Positions 48,879 to 57,957 of a stretch of 64,000 nt of DNA are shown piece after piece (positions within the stretch are counted from its first letter, which is position 1; each line of letters begins with the position of its first letter). The stretch is from Burkholderia sp. Ax-1724. GTDB lineage: Bacteria > Pseudomonadota > Gammaproteobacteria > Burkholderiales > Burkholderiaceae. Position numbers and translations under genes: made by a program. The stretch lies in the NCBI RefSeq assembly GCF_011752995.1, contig NZ_VWWL01000004.1, forward strand, positions 1-64,000, written 5' to 3'. The notes below the pieces were generated by a model. The model saw only the letters and a program-made list of their open reading frames with translations, was not told the origin of the DNA and did no database searches.

Positions 48879-49688
48879 TCACGCGCCACTCACCGGCCGC
48901 CGCGCGATCAACGCGATCGATTCGATCCGCTCGTCGAGCCAGCCCTCGTCGTTTGCATGGGCTTCCAGCAGTACGTCGATACGCGCGAGCAATTCGTCGA
49001 GCCGCGCGCCGAGCCGTTCGCGCGACAGACTCGACATCGACATGGCCCGCGCCCGCAGCGCTTCGGCCGACACGCGCCGCGTTTCGATAACCGCAATCCG
49101 TTCGAGCGCCGAAAACGCCGACTGCGCGAGCACCGTCTCGTGGCTCTCCCATGTTTCGGCCCTGCGCTGCTCGCGCGCCGGATCGTCGCTCGAATATTCA
49201 TCGAGCAGCGCGCGATAGGGCGCGAGCCATGCAATCGACGCATCCGCCACGGGCGAAGTCGAGAACAACGCCAGCGCGCCCTGCGCTTCGATCAGCGCAT
49301 CGAGCCGCGCGAGCGTGTCGGGCCGGTCCATCCAGTGAAATGCGCGGCCGATCACCGCGAGCCGGAACGATCCGAGCGCGGGCGACAGATCGTACGAACT
49401 GCCGTGGCGATACTCGATGTTCGGCGCGAGCCCCGCGCCGAGGCCGGCCGCGATGCGCAGCATTTCCGCTTCGGGATCGAGCGCGAGACCGGCGCCGACC
49501 CACGACGAAAACGCCACCGACAACTGCCCCGGCCCGCAGCCGAGATCGAGCAGCCGATGCGAGCCGCGCAATTCGCATGACTGCGCGACGCGCCGGATCA
49601 GTTGCGGAGAATACGCGGGACGGCCCAGCAGATAGTGGGGCGCGCTGAACCTGAAGCGGTCGGGGACAAAGGGAATCGGGGCGGTCAT
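48879..49688 (-). CDS. SAM-dependent class I methyltransferase
   Basis: 269 residues with motif I LLDLGCGPGQLSVAF near residue 46, then ALDPEAEMLRIAAG and AFHWMDRP, a typical small-molecule methyltransferase of the UbiE/Methyltransf_11 type. Start ATG 49688 with GGACGG ahead; a longer open frame upstream is not domain-like. Divergent from the drug exporter gene. Substrate unknown. Confidence 0.9.
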   Translation of the reverse strand: MTAPIPFVPDRFRFSAPHYLLGRPAYSPQLIRRVAQSCELRGSHRLLDLGCGPGQLSVAFSSWVGAGLALDPEAEMLRIAAGLGAGLAPNIEYRHGSSYDLSPALGSFRLAVIGRAFHWMDRPDTLARLDALIEAQGALALFSTSPVADASIAWLAPYRALLDEYSSDDPAREQRRAETWESHETVLAQSAFSALERIAVIETRRVSAEALRARAMSMSSLSRERLGARLDELLARIDVLLEAHANDEGWLDERIESIALIARRPVSGA

Positions 49689-50044
49689 GGCGGTTCCGTC
49701 CGGTGAGGGTGATAGCGAGGCGATCGGGAAACTCGCCGTACGGGGGTCCATTATCGGCGCACGCACCATTGCTGCGCAGTTTCGCGGGCAACGCCGAGGG
49801 CGCGCCGGCATCGGCGGCATCGAGTTCGCCCTGCGCGTTCGCCCATGCGAATCGCCACCTCGCCCGGCCGCCCCACAGGCCGCCCAATCCATTCCCCCAC
49901 CAGGGAAATCCCGTCTTCCCCGCAAACCACAGGCACAATACGCACCAACCATGTGCCGCGCCTCCGCTTTCGTTCGGGATTTGTTCCAAATCCGAACACG
50001 TCCACGTCGATGCCGCGCCGCCAGAATCCCCTTTTGACGCAGTC
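49689..50044. other. Divergent promoter region, methyltransferase and Bcr/CflA genes
   Basis: 356 bases, Pro/Arg-coding-like in several frames but without domains. It should hold two divergent promoters. I see no operator or RNA structure that I trust; TCCGAACACGTCCACGTCGA near 49990 has only weak symmetry. Confidence 0.35.
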
Positions 50045-51304
50045 ATGACCCCCGATACCCCTACGTCCGTCCTTCCCCAGTCCGCGCCGAACTCGCCGCG
50101 CTTCCTGCTGTACATGATTTGCCTGTTCGCTTCCGCCGGGCAGCTCGCCATCGACATCTACGTGCCCGCGCTGCCCGCGATGGCGCGCTACTTCGCCACC
50201 TCGCCGCAGGCCATCCAGACGAGCGTCACCGGCTACATGATCGCTTACGCGTTCGGCCAGCTGATCTTCGGACCGGTCTCCGATGCGTACGGCCGCAAAC
50301 GCGTGCTCGCTTTCGGGCTCGTGGTGTTTACGATCGGCTGTCTGCTGTCGCTCACGGCGCCGAATCTGGAAACATTCGTGTTCGCCCGCTGCCTGCAGGG
50401 CTTCGGCATCGCGACCACCAACCTGCTCTCGAAGGCGATCATCACCGATTCGTTCGCGGGCACCGCGCTGATGCACGCGTTCACGTACATGTCGATCGCG
50501 TGGGGACTCGCGCCGATCATCGCGCCGGTGATCGGCGCGCATCTGCAAACCCTGTTCGGCTGGCGCGCGTGCCTCGTCTTCCTGCTTCTCTATTCGATCG
50601 TGATGTGGGCGATGCTGTGGCGCTATCGCGAGACCTTGCCGAAGCCCGTGCATCTCGAACCGCGCACGCTGATTGCGAACGCGCGCAAGGTGATATCGAG
50701 CCCGGTGTTCCAGAGCTGCTTCCTCGCGCAAGGGTTGTGCTACAGCATCCTGCTCGTGTTCAACATCATCGGACCGTTCATGGTGCAGAACACGCTGCAC
50801 CGGCCGCCGACGTTCTTCGGCTATCTCGCGCTCGGCATCGGCATGATGTATTTCCTCGGCGGCCTGTCGAACCGTCTGCACGGTCCGCGTCTGCCGAGCG
50901 CCGAGCAACGGCTGCGCATCGGCGCGCGCGTGATGGCGGGCGCCTCGCTCGCGATGCTGCTGCTCGCGCTGACGGTCGGCCTGCGCGTATGGACGCTCTC
51001 GATACCCGTCCTGTTGATGGGCCTCTGCGCGGGCGCGATGTATCCGACGCTGATGGCCAAGGGCAATTCGCTGTTCCCGCACATCGCGGGCCTGACGAGC
51101 GCGATCCTCGGCTGTGCGCTGCTGCTCGTGTCGTCGGCGCTGATGGGACTCGCCGGCTTCGTGTCGGTGCAGATTCTCACGCCGCTCGCGGTGTTCTTCG
51201 TGATCGTCGCGTTCGTCGTGGTGCTGATGGTGACGAAGCTGCTGCGCCATCTGGAGCAGGCGCGGCCGGAGGCTGCTGTGTGTGCGGGTAGTGAGGTTGC
51301 GTGA
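50045..51304 (+). CDS. Bcr/CflA-family multidrug MFS exporter
   Basis: 419 residues, 12 membrane helices, with the DHA1 hallmarks DIYVPALPAMARYF in helix 1, GPVSDAYGRKRVLAFG (motif A) after helix 2 and FNIIGPFMVQ in the second half. Typical exporters of bicyclomycin, chloramphenicol or sulfonamides. Start ATG 50045. Divergent from the methyltransferase. Confidence 0.92.
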   Translation: MTPDTPTSVLPQSAPNSPRFLLYMICLFASAGQLAIDIYVPALPAMARYFATSPQAIQTSVTGYMIAYAFGQLIFGPVSDAYGRKRVLAFGLVVFTIGCLLSLTAPNLETFVFARCLQGFGIATTNLLSKAIITDSFAGTALMHAFTYMSIAWGLAPIIAPVIGAHLQTLFGWRACLVFLLLYSIVMWAMLWRYRETLPKPVHLEPRTLIANARKVISSPVFQSCFLAQGLCYSILLVFNIIGPFMVQNTLHRPPTFFGYLALGIGMMYFLGGLSNRLHGPRLPSAEQRLRIGARVMAGASLAMLLLALTVGLRVWTLSIPVLLMGLCAGAMYPTLMAKGNSLFPHIAGLTSAILGCALLLVSSALMGLAGFVSVQILTPLAVFFVIVAFVVVLMVTKLLRHLEQARPEAAVCAGSEVA

Positions 51305-51368
51305 GCACCGGCACACGCGACGCAACGCAGTAAGCCACTCATCTCGCATCCAAACTGGCAGCCCGCAA

Positions 51369-52112
51369 TCAATGAAGCGTGCCGCCCAACCGCTCGATCC
51401 TGCGCACCTGGCGCGGCAACACGATATACATCCCCCACGCCGCGATAAAAACCGCACGCAGCAGATTCTCCGCATGATGCGGCAACGCAATGGCCAAGCC
51501 GGCCATCGCGAGGCTGGCGGGCACGGCCCACGCATACGTCGTTACCCCGAGCAGCGTGGCCTGCCAGAAGCCGAAGCGGCCCGATCCGCGTATCGCATGC
51601 GCAACGAGTCCGCCGCGCACCATGTACCCTGCAAGCGGCAAGCTCGCGAGCATGTAAATCAGGAACAGCACGATCGCCGGCATTGCCGCGATCGCAAGCG
51701 ACCATGCCCGCGAATTCCTCGCAAAATCAGGCGTGAGCACGTCGAATGAGAACGTCATGAGCGGCACCACCGCCCTGGGAATCAGAAAGTGAAAAGCGAA
51801 CATCGAGATCACAAGGAACAGGATGCCAGCAAGGTACTGACGCCACGCGCACGACCACCACACGTACAGACGCCGGCCGAAGCTCATGCTCCTGCCGAGA
51901 CGGAAGGGCGCGCCACCGTCCTTTAGCGCGGCAAAGCCGGCCAATACGGCAAATAGCACGACCGCTATCGCGAGAATATAAGAACTCCATACAAAGAACG
52001 CCGGATGCGTTCCGCTCGTAACCGAAGCTGGTCCCGGCGTAGAAAAATTCTGCAGATGTCGAGCGACATAGTCCGACGGGTCGAGCGCCTGCGAAGAGTC
52101 GTGCGTTGCCAT
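51369..52112 (-). CDS. Hypothetical multi-helix membrane protein
   Basis: 247 residues with about five membrane helices (ILAIAVVLFAVLAGFAAL, GILFLVISMFAFHFLIP, AAMPAIVLFLIYMLASLPLA, AVPASLAMAGLAIALP, AVFIAAWGMYIVLP) and the charged loop RRLYVWWSCAWRQYLAG. GGGAGAC ribosome site before ATG 52112. Conserved-looking but no function known to me. Convergent with the exporter gene. Confidence 0.75.
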   Translation of the reverse strand: MATHDSSQALDPSDYVARHLQNFSTPGPASVTSGTHPAFFVWSSYILAIAVVLFAVLAGFAALKDGGAPFRLGRSMSFGRRLYVWWSCAWRQYLAGILFLVISMFAFHFLIPRAVVPLMTFSFDVLTPDFARNSRAWSLAIAAMPAIVLFLIYMLASLPLAGYMVRGGLVAHAIRGSGRFGFWQATLLGVTTYAWAVPASLAMAGLAIALPHHAENLLRAVFIAAWGMYIVLPRQVRRIERLGGTLH

Positions 52113-52484
52113 CTTGTCTCCCTGTTTTGTGACGTCACGGTGCAAGGCCAGTGATTCGAAACGCAGCGCAGCGGGCAAGCCGCGAGTGCTTCCTATGCCT
52201 CAGCATAGATGCCAGGCGGCCTATTTGTCATACATTTTTGATCTGGCTGTTCCAGAGTGCTTCGGCGTCGCATGCAATGATGATCGAATGAGTGAACCTC
52301 ACACGCGCCGATGCGATGCACGTAGTTCACAACGAAGACGAAAACATGATCGACACCACGGCATGCACTGATGCCCGGGTTGTGTGCTTCTGAACGGGAT
52401 GACCGCTTCGGCGGAGTTTTTTGGATGGTTTCATGCTGCACAATCGCAAACTTCCACGATTGGGCAAACTAACGAAATCGGCCA
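52113..52484. other. Intergenic region with no recognised feature
   Basis: 372 bases with scattered short open frames on both strands and a few ATGs, reading like decayed DNA (for instance a 26-codon plus-strand frame near 52315). No IS end or RNA structure was recognised. The promoter of the DUF4279 gene probably lies at its right end. Confidence 0.35.
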
Positions 52485-52901
52485 ATGACCAACCATCCTC
52501 TGGCATATGCGACGTTTCACGTCATGGGTGATGCAGTCGTGCCCATGTTCTGGACCGAGTACTTCGGCTTGTCGCCCGACACGGCTATAGCGAAAGGAGA
52601 GCCTTTTGTGACGCCATCGGGGCGCCTGGCCGGCCCCGGTCGCGTCGGCCTGTGGGGCTCGAGCAGCAAGCGATTCATACACAGTAACGACCTCACCCCG
52701 CATCTTCGCTTTCTCGTCCAAAGACTGAATCTCGCTCGCGTCGATCTTCCACAAGTCGTCGCCGAAAAAGAGGTGAAGCTGCGCTTTTTCTGCTACTGGA
52801 ACACTCGAAGTGGCGACCGTGTAACGGATATCCCGCAGGATATCCGCACGATGATGGAAGCCCTTGGCGGGACCATCGAGATCGACGAGTACCGCGATTA
52901 G
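52485..52901 (+). CDS. DUF4279 domain protein
   Basis: 138 residues: YATFHVMGDAVVPMFWTEYF near the start, the conserved GLWGSSSKRFIHSNDLTPHL segment and HLRFLVQRLN. These match the DUF4279 pattern, found in many bacteria and often near polymorphic-toxin immunity genes, without a proved role. Here it stands alone between an unknown membrane protein and an MFS gene. Start ATG 52485. Confidence 0.75.
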   Translation: MTNHPLAYATFHVMGDAVVPMFWTEYFGLSPDTAIAKGEPFVTPSGRLAGPGRVGLWGSSSKRFIHSNDLTPHLRFLVQRLNLARVDLPQVVAEKEVKLRFFCYWNTRSGDRVTDIPQDIRTMMEALGGTIEIDEYRD

Positions 52902-52999
52902 AATCACTGCGCGGGGCTGGCCTTGACGGCCCAGCGCGCCCCGAAAAATCGAACACGGCGCCACTCATCCATGCGGTGGAACAGCCTGCCTGAAACGCG

Positions 53000-54310
53000 C
53001 TAATGCCCGTGCCGCTCCCCCATCGCCACGGCATCCTGCTTCGACTGCCGGCTCAGCATCAACGTCACGACCGCCGACACCGCCAGCGTCGCGCCGACCA
53101 CATAGAGGCCCGCGGCATATCCGCCCGTCACGTTCTTGAGCCAGCCGATCGCGAACGGACCGACGAAGCCGCCGAGATTGCCGACCGAGTTGATCATCGC
53201 GATCCCCGCCGCCGCGCCCGCACCCGACAGGAACATGCTCGGCATCGCCCATAGCGGCGCCTTCGCCGCGCTGATCCCGACGTTCACGACCACGAGTGCG
53301 AGCACGATCATCAACGCCGTGCTCGCATGGCCGGCGAACACGAAGCCGACACAAGCCAGCGCGCACGGAATCACGACGTGCCACGTGCGCTCCTCGGTGC
53401 GGTCCGAGTGCCTCGCCCACAACACCATCGCGATCACCGCGAGCACGCTCGGCACGCCGGCCAGCAGCCCCGTTTCGAACGAGCCGAAACCGTATTGGCG
53501 GATAATCAGCGGCGCCCACAAGCCGAGCGTATACAGTCCCGCCGAGGTGCCGAAGTAGATCAACGCGAGCGCAAGCACGCGCGGATCGCGCAATGCGCTG
53601 AGCGCACCCGCCGTGTGGCCCGCATGCGCATGCCGCGCGTCGGCTTCGAGCTTCAGCTTCGCGATCAGCCAGTCGCGCTCTTCCGGCTGAAGCCATTGCG
53701 CTTGCGCGGGCTTGTCGGTCAGATACTTGAGCACGAAAAAGCCGAGCACGATCGCGGGCAACGCTTCGAGTATGTAGAGCATTTGCCAGTCGGCGAGTCC
53801 GGCGAGGGGCGGCAGCTTCATGATCGCGCCGGAAATCGGCGAGCCGATTGCGGTGGAGATCGGCGCGGCGGCCATGAACCACGCGGCCGCGACCGCGCGC
53901 TGGCGCGCCGGAAACCACAGGCTCAGATACAGGATGATGCCGGGAAAGAAACCCGCTTCCGCAACGCCGAGAATGAAGCGCAGCGCGTAGAAACTGTTCG
54001 GTCCGACGACGAACGCGGAGGCGAGCGACACGAGCCCCCACGACACCATCACGCGCGCGATCCAGCGGCGCGCGCCGACCTTGTGAAGGATCAGATTCGA
54101 CGGCACTTCGAACAGAAAATAGCCGATGAAGAAAAGCCCACCGCCGAGTCCGAAGGCGGTCGGCGAAAGCCCGATGGCCTTGTTCATCGACAACGCGGCG
54201 AAGCCCACATTCACGCGGTCGAGAAAACTCACGAAGTACAGCAGCATGACGAACGGGATGATCCGCAGCATCAGCTTGCGGGTCACCCGGCTTTCGAGTT
54301 CGGAAGTCAT
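53000..54310 (-). CDS. MFS transporter, ACS family (tartrate/dicarboxylate-like)
   Basis: 436 residues, 12 helices. Begins TSELESRVTRKLMLRIIPFV, with LYFVSFLDRVNVGFAAL in helix 1 and FFIGYFLFEVPSNLILHKVG in helix 2, signatures of the anion:cation symporter family that includes tartrate carrier TtuB. Perfect GGAGGAG ribosome site before ATG 54310. Follows the dehydrogenase gene on the same strand, 289 bases on, with a strong hairpin in the gap. Confidence 0.9.
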   Translation of the reverse strand: MTSELESRVTRKLMLRIIPFVMLLYFVSFLDRVNVGFAALSMNKAIGLSPTAFGLGGGLFFIGYFLFEVPSNLILHKVGARRWIARVMVSWGLVSLASAFVVGPNSFYALRFILGVAEAGFFPGIILYLSLWFPARQRAVAAAWFMAAAPISTAIGSPISGAIMKLPPLAGLADWQMLYILEALPAIVLGFFVLKYLTDKPAQAQWLQPEERDWLIAKLKLEADARHAHAGHTAGALSALRDPRVLALALIYFGTSAGLYTLGLWAPLIIRQYGFGSFETGLLAGVPSVLAVIAMVLWARHSDRTEERTWHVVIPCALACVGFVFAGHASTALMIVLALVVVNVGISAAKAPLWAMPSMFLSGAGAAAGIAMINSVGNLGGFVGPFAIGWLKNVTGGYAAGLYVVGATLAVSAVVTLMLSRQSKQDAVAMGERHGH

Positions 54311-54512
54311 TGTCTCCTCCTGCGGCACGCAGCCGTGAGCCGCGCGCGGCTTGCACGCTGGCCGGCTCCGGGTCGCGCCAGTCGGGTTGGGATGGTGTTC
54401 TGGCCGTGTCATGGCGCGGTATAGCCGCGCGTCGGCCTTGTCTGAAGCGAATACGGTCCGTGCGTTCAGGTCGCGCTCGGGTCGCGCTTAGCTCACACTT
54501 AGGCAACCGCCG

Positions 54513-54549
54513 GATCGAGCACCGGCCAGGCTTTGGCCGGTGCTCGATC
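54513..54549. repeat. 15-bp inverted repeat between the dehydrogenase and MFS genes
   Basis: GATCGAGCACCGGCC (54513-54527) and its exact complement (54535-54549), loop AGGCTTT, located 51 bases after the dehydrogenase stop on the minus strand. No T tract on the minus strand. Probably a weak terminator or a stabilising stem that lowers expression of the MFS gene relative to the dehydrogenase. Confidence 0.6.
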
Positions 54550-54599
54550 GCGCGCTCAGGCCGCGCCTGAGGTGCGCTCCGTTCGCACCTCGCATGCAC

Positions 54600-55691
54600 T
54601 CACGCGGCGTTCGGCACCGACGCCGCTTTCTCGATGAACGCGCAAACGGCCGCCGTCACCTGGGCGGTCGTGGCCGTGCCGCCGAGGTCGCGCGTATGCA
54701 GCGACTCGTTCGCGGTGACCGCTTCGACGGCCTGCATCACACGCTTTGCTGCGTCGAATTCGCCGAGGTGTTCGAGCAGCATCACGACCGACCAGAACGT
54801 GCCGACCGGATTCGCGAGCCCCTTGCCCATGATGTCGAACGCGGAACCGTGAATCGGCTCGAACATCGACGGATAGCGGCGCTCCGGATCGATGTTGCCG
54901 GTCGGCGCAATGCCGAGGCTGCCGGCAAGCGCGGCCGCGAGGTCGCTGAGAATATCGGCGTGCAGGTTGGTGGCGACGATCGTGTCGAGCGTCGCCGGAC
55001 GATTGACCATGCGCGCGGTCGCTGCGTCGACGAGTTCCTTGTCCCACGTGACGTCCGGAAACTCCTTCGAGATCTGGAGCGCGATCTCGTCCCACATCAC
55101 CATTGCGTGACGCTGCGCATTGCTCTTCGTGATGACGGTCAGCAGCTTGCGCGGACGCGACTGCGCGAGCCGGAACGCGAAGCGCATGATGCGCTCGACA
55201 CCGGCGCGCGTCATGACCGACACGTCGGTTGCGGCTTCGATCGCATGGCCCTGATGCACGCGGCCGCCGACGCCCGAATATTCGCCCTCCGAATTTTCGC
55301 GGACGATCACCCAGTTCAGGTCTTCGGGCTTGCAGTACTTCAGCGGCGCGTCAATGCCTGGGAGGATGCGCGTCGGGCGCACGTTCGCATATTGATCGAA
55401 GCCCTGGCAGATCTTCAGGCGCAAACCCCACAGCGTGATGTGATCGGGAATGTCCTTGTCGCCCGCCGAGCCGAACAGGATCGCGTCCTTGTCGCGAATC
55501 GCGTCGAGCCCGTTCTCCGGCATCATCACGCCGTGCTGGCGATGGTAGTCGCCGCCCCAGTCGAAGTTCTCGAACTCGAACGTGAAGGCGCGCGTGCTCT
55601 TCGCGAGTGTATCGAGCACCTGCGCGCCGGCCGGCACGACCTCCTTGCCGATGCCGTCGCCGGGAATGGTTGCGATGCGATAGGTTTTCAT
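54600..55691 (-). CDS. ttuC: Tartrate/D-malate dehydrogenase (decarboxylating)
   Basis: 363 residues of the isocitrate/isopropylmalate dehydrogenase fold. Motifs: IATIPGDGIGKEVVPAGAQV, the substrate arginines in RTRxxPGIDAPLKYC-like and VIVRENSEGEYSG, and metal-binding DAATARMVNRP and TNLHADILSDLAAAL. The sequence is closest in feel to TtuC/DmlA, which oxidatively decarboxylate D-malate or tartrate with NAD and Mn2+. Start ATG 55691 after GGAGACATG. Divergent from a LysR regulator, the usual DmlR arrangement. Confidence 0.9.
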   Translation of the reverse strand: MKTYRIATIPGDGIGKEVVPAGAQVLDTLAKSTRAFTFEFENFDWGGDYHRQHGVMMPENGLDAIRDKDAILFGSAGDKDIPDHITLWGLRLKICQGFDQYANVRPTRILPGIDAPLKYCKPEDLNWVIVRENSEGEYSGVGGRVHQGHAIEAATDVSVMTRAGVERIMRFAFRLAQSRPRKLLTVITKSNAQRHAMVMWDEIALQISKEFPDVTWDKELVDAATARMVNRPATLDTIVATNLHADILSDLAAALAGSLGIAPTGNIDPERRYPSMFEPIHGSAFDIMGKGLANPVGTFWSVVMLLEHLGEFDAAKRVMQAVEAVTANESLHTRDLGGTATTAQVTAAVCAFIEKAASVPNAA

Positions 55692-55815
55692 GTCTCCGTC
55701 CTGTGCTGTGTGAAGGGTGTGATCGCACTCTAGCGCTGTCTCGCGGGTAAAAACCGGTGCTAGACTCAAAGCATCTTTAACCTGCATTCACAAATAAAAG
55801 GGGGCTGAGGACGCG

Positions 55816-56742
55816 ATGAGCGCTACCGTCCAGCCATCGGATCTGAGCTTTTTCTCGACGCTCGCCGCCTCCGGCAGCCTGAGCGCGGCCGCGCGCGAAC
55901 TGGGGCTGACGGCCGCCGCGGTCAGCAAGCACCTCACGCAGATGGAGCAGCGCGCGGGCGTCGCGCTCGTCAATCGCACGACGCGCCGCATGATGCTGAC
56001 GCCCGAAGGCGAGCTGTATGTCGAGCGCGCGCGGCGGATTCTCGATGAAATCGACGAACTGGCCGAACTGCTCGGCTCGGCGAAGAAAACGCCGAAGGGT
56101 CTGCTGCGCGTGAACGCAACGCTCGGCTTCGGGCGCAGCCACGTCGGGCCGGCCATTTCGCGCTTCGTCGCGAAGTATCCGCAGGTGTCGGTGCAGTTGC
56201 AGCTCTCGGTCACGCCCCCGCCCCTGACCGACGACAGCTTCGACGTCTGCATCCGCTTCGGCGAGCCGCCCGATACGCGCGTGGTCGCGCGCCGCCTCGC
56301 GGCGAACCGGCGCCTGCTGTGCGCGGCACCGTCGTATATCGCGGCGCACGGCGTGCCGCAGACCGCGCATGATCTGACGCGCCACAACTGCATCGGCATC
56401 CGTCAGGGTGACGAAGCCTATGGCGTGTGGCGCCTGACTTCGGGACGGGGCGCGGCACGCAGGACGGAAGCGGTGCGCATCAAGGGCTCGCTGACCACCA
56501 ACGACGGCGAGATCGCCGTGAAGTGGGCGCTCGAGGGACACGGCATCCTGATGCGCGCGGAGTGGGACATCGAGCAGTATCTCGCCGACGGCTCGCTGGT
56601 CCGGCTAATGCCCGATCACGACACGCCGAACGCGGATATCTTCGCGGTGTATTCGCCGAGGCATCAGATGTCGAATCGTATTCGCGCGTTCGTGGAGTTT
56701 ATTGCGCGGGATCTGGGTGGTGAGGTGAGGGTGGCTGGGTAG
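55816..56742 (+). CDS. LysR-family regulator, probably of the tartrate/malate unit
   Basis: 308 residues; the N-terminal LysR helix-turn-helix (FFSTLAASGSLSAAARELGL, then AAVSKHLTQMEQR) and an effector domain starting LLRVNATLGFGRSHVGPAI. Starts at ATG 55816, 124 bases from the divergent dehydrogenase gene; DmlR-type activators of D-malate genes have this arrangement. Ends with LGGEVRV. Control of the dehydrogenase and MFS genes is inferred from layout. Confidence 0.9.
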   Translation: MSATVQPSDLSFFSTLAASGSLSAAARELGLTAAAVSKHLTQMEQRAGVALVNRTTRRMMLTPEGELYVERARRILDEIDELAELLGSAKKTPKGLLRVNATLGFGRSHVGPAISRFVAKYPQVSVQLQLSVTPPPLTDDSFDVCIRFGEPPDTRVVARRLAANRRLLCAAPSYIAAHGVPQTAHDLTRHNCIGIRQGDEAYGVWRLTSGRGAARRTEAVRIKGSLTTNDGEIAVKWALEGHGILMRAEWDIEQYLADGSLVRLMPDHDTPNADIFAVYSPRHQMSNRIRAFVEFIARDLGGEVRVAG

Positions 56743-56903
56743 GGTGGTCGGGTGAGAATGAGCGGCTGTGGTTGTGTTTTCCGAGTTGTCTTATTGATGC
56801 TGGTCTTGCGGCCCCTGAAGCTACAAGCTTCGGGGACATTTCCTCGTGCTTCCTATCGTCGCAACAAGCAATATTGCAAACGACCGCGCGGAGTATGTCG
56901 TAG

Positions 56904-57338
56904 ATGATTATCAGGCTAATCGATCTGGTGCTTGTACTACTGCCAACCAGCGCTCTCGCATGCAATACCTCTCAGAACCTCCCAGGCCAAAACATCGACG
57001 TATATTTCGAAAGAAATTCGGCTCAGATATCGGCAGATCAAGTTTTAAAGGTGGCGAATTGGGCTATCGACATGCGCCTTAGGTATCCCATTCAAGAGGT
57101 ACTGTCCATCGGCTGATTGGCTGAATCAAATGAAAAAGAACCAGAAAAATTGGCACTGCAACGGGCCAATTCGGCAAAAGCCATGTTGATGCAATTCGGT
57201 CTGACTCAGGTTCCATACGATGTTCGCGCCAGAATCTACAAGCCTCTTGTCCACTTGACCGAACCACCTGAAAAGATCAGGCGCGTTGAGATCGAATTAT
57301 CCCCGGGTTGTCGTGGCAATTGCTGCGGCGAAAAGTAA
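56904..57338 (+). pseudogene. OmpA-like envelope protein gene with premature stop
   Basis: One frame runs from ATG 56904 to the stop at 57336-57338, interrupted only by TGA at 57114-57116 between LSIG and LAESNEKEPEKLALQRANSA. In homologous OmpA-like domains a Gly or similar residue is expected there, so one base change explains the break. Before it: a signal peptide (RLIDLVLVLLPTSALA) and IDVYFERNSAQISADQVL; after it: RANSAKAMLMQFGL and VEIELSPGC, typical of peptidoglycan-associating OmpA C-terminal domains. GC is low. Now probably dead. Confidence 0.7.
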
Positions 57339-57606
57339 TGCGTCACAAGCCATGCATGAGGCAAAAGCGCTCAACCCGGAATTGGGCGGACACACGCTGA
57401 AGCACGTCGACAAGGACGAAGCATGGCTCAAGGAGCAACTGAGGCGAGGCCCGCATATTCCCGCTGCATCATCATTCACAGATATCAGGCAGGCAGAGTG
57501 GGCCATCGCGGAAGCGATGCGCGCCAATGTCACGAAAATAGAGACGTGGGCAACAGTACCGCGCCACGACTTGGTACTATTCGATCATGAACGACGGAAC
57601 TTATAG
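57286..57606 (+). pseudogene. RNase A-like CDI toxin domain, fragment
   Basis: About 106 codons. Residues LNPELGGHTLKHVDKDEAWL and IPAASSFTDIRQAEWAIAEA match the start and middle of bacterial RNase A-type (CdiA C-terminal) toxin domains. The usual HTxxRH is shortened to HTLKH, consistent with loss of one codon, and the C-terminal part (strands after IETWATVP) is missing, so it should be inactive. There is no N-terminal CdiA or delivery part. It overlaps the OmpA-like remnant by 53 bases and the immunity gene by 20. Confidence 0.65.
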
Positions 57607-57877
57607 CCATCTCGAACAGCTGGTCATGGCTCGATTCCATGAGGACTATTCGCTCTATGGGAATTCGATACCTGAACTGGTTCTCTCCTATAAAACGGAA
57701 ATGACCGAGGACGAAAGAGTCGCGACGCTGGAAGAGATAACCCGATTCCAGAAGGCCAATGTGAATTGTCTGGACAGGGCGTTTGACGATCTTTTTGGCT
57801 GCCATTGCGACCCGGCTCTTTGGGACCACACTACGGCCTCGTTCCTTGACGAATTGAAACATCTTCTGAGCGAGTAA
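57587..57877 (+). CDS. CdiI-type immunity protein
   Basis: 96 residues, acidic: SHLEQLVMARFHEDYSLYGN, then EMTEDERVATLEEITRFQKA and WDHTTASFLDELKHLL. Matches the pattern of contact-dependent inhibition immunity proteins (CdiI type 2), which sit just after RNase A-like toxins and block them. Intact while the toxin copy is broken, hence an orphan immunity gene. ATG 57587 lies within the toxin remnant. Confidence 0.75.
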   Translation: MNDGTYSHLEQLVMARFHEDYSLYGNSIPELVLSYKTEMTEDERVATLEEITRFQKANVNCLDRAFDDLFGCHCDPALWDHTTASFLDELKHLLSE

Positions 57878-57957
57878 TCCGCGGGTTGTCGCAGCCGTGG
57901 GCGCGCCGCGTCCAGCCATCACCCACCCAAGCCGAACCTGAACCGAAACAGGTAACG

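Noticed and set aside
57114..57116. TGA as a possible selenocysteine codon
   Set aside because: The protein is OmpA-like, not a redox enzyme, and no SECIS-like stem is visible just after it; a nonsense mutation is simpler.
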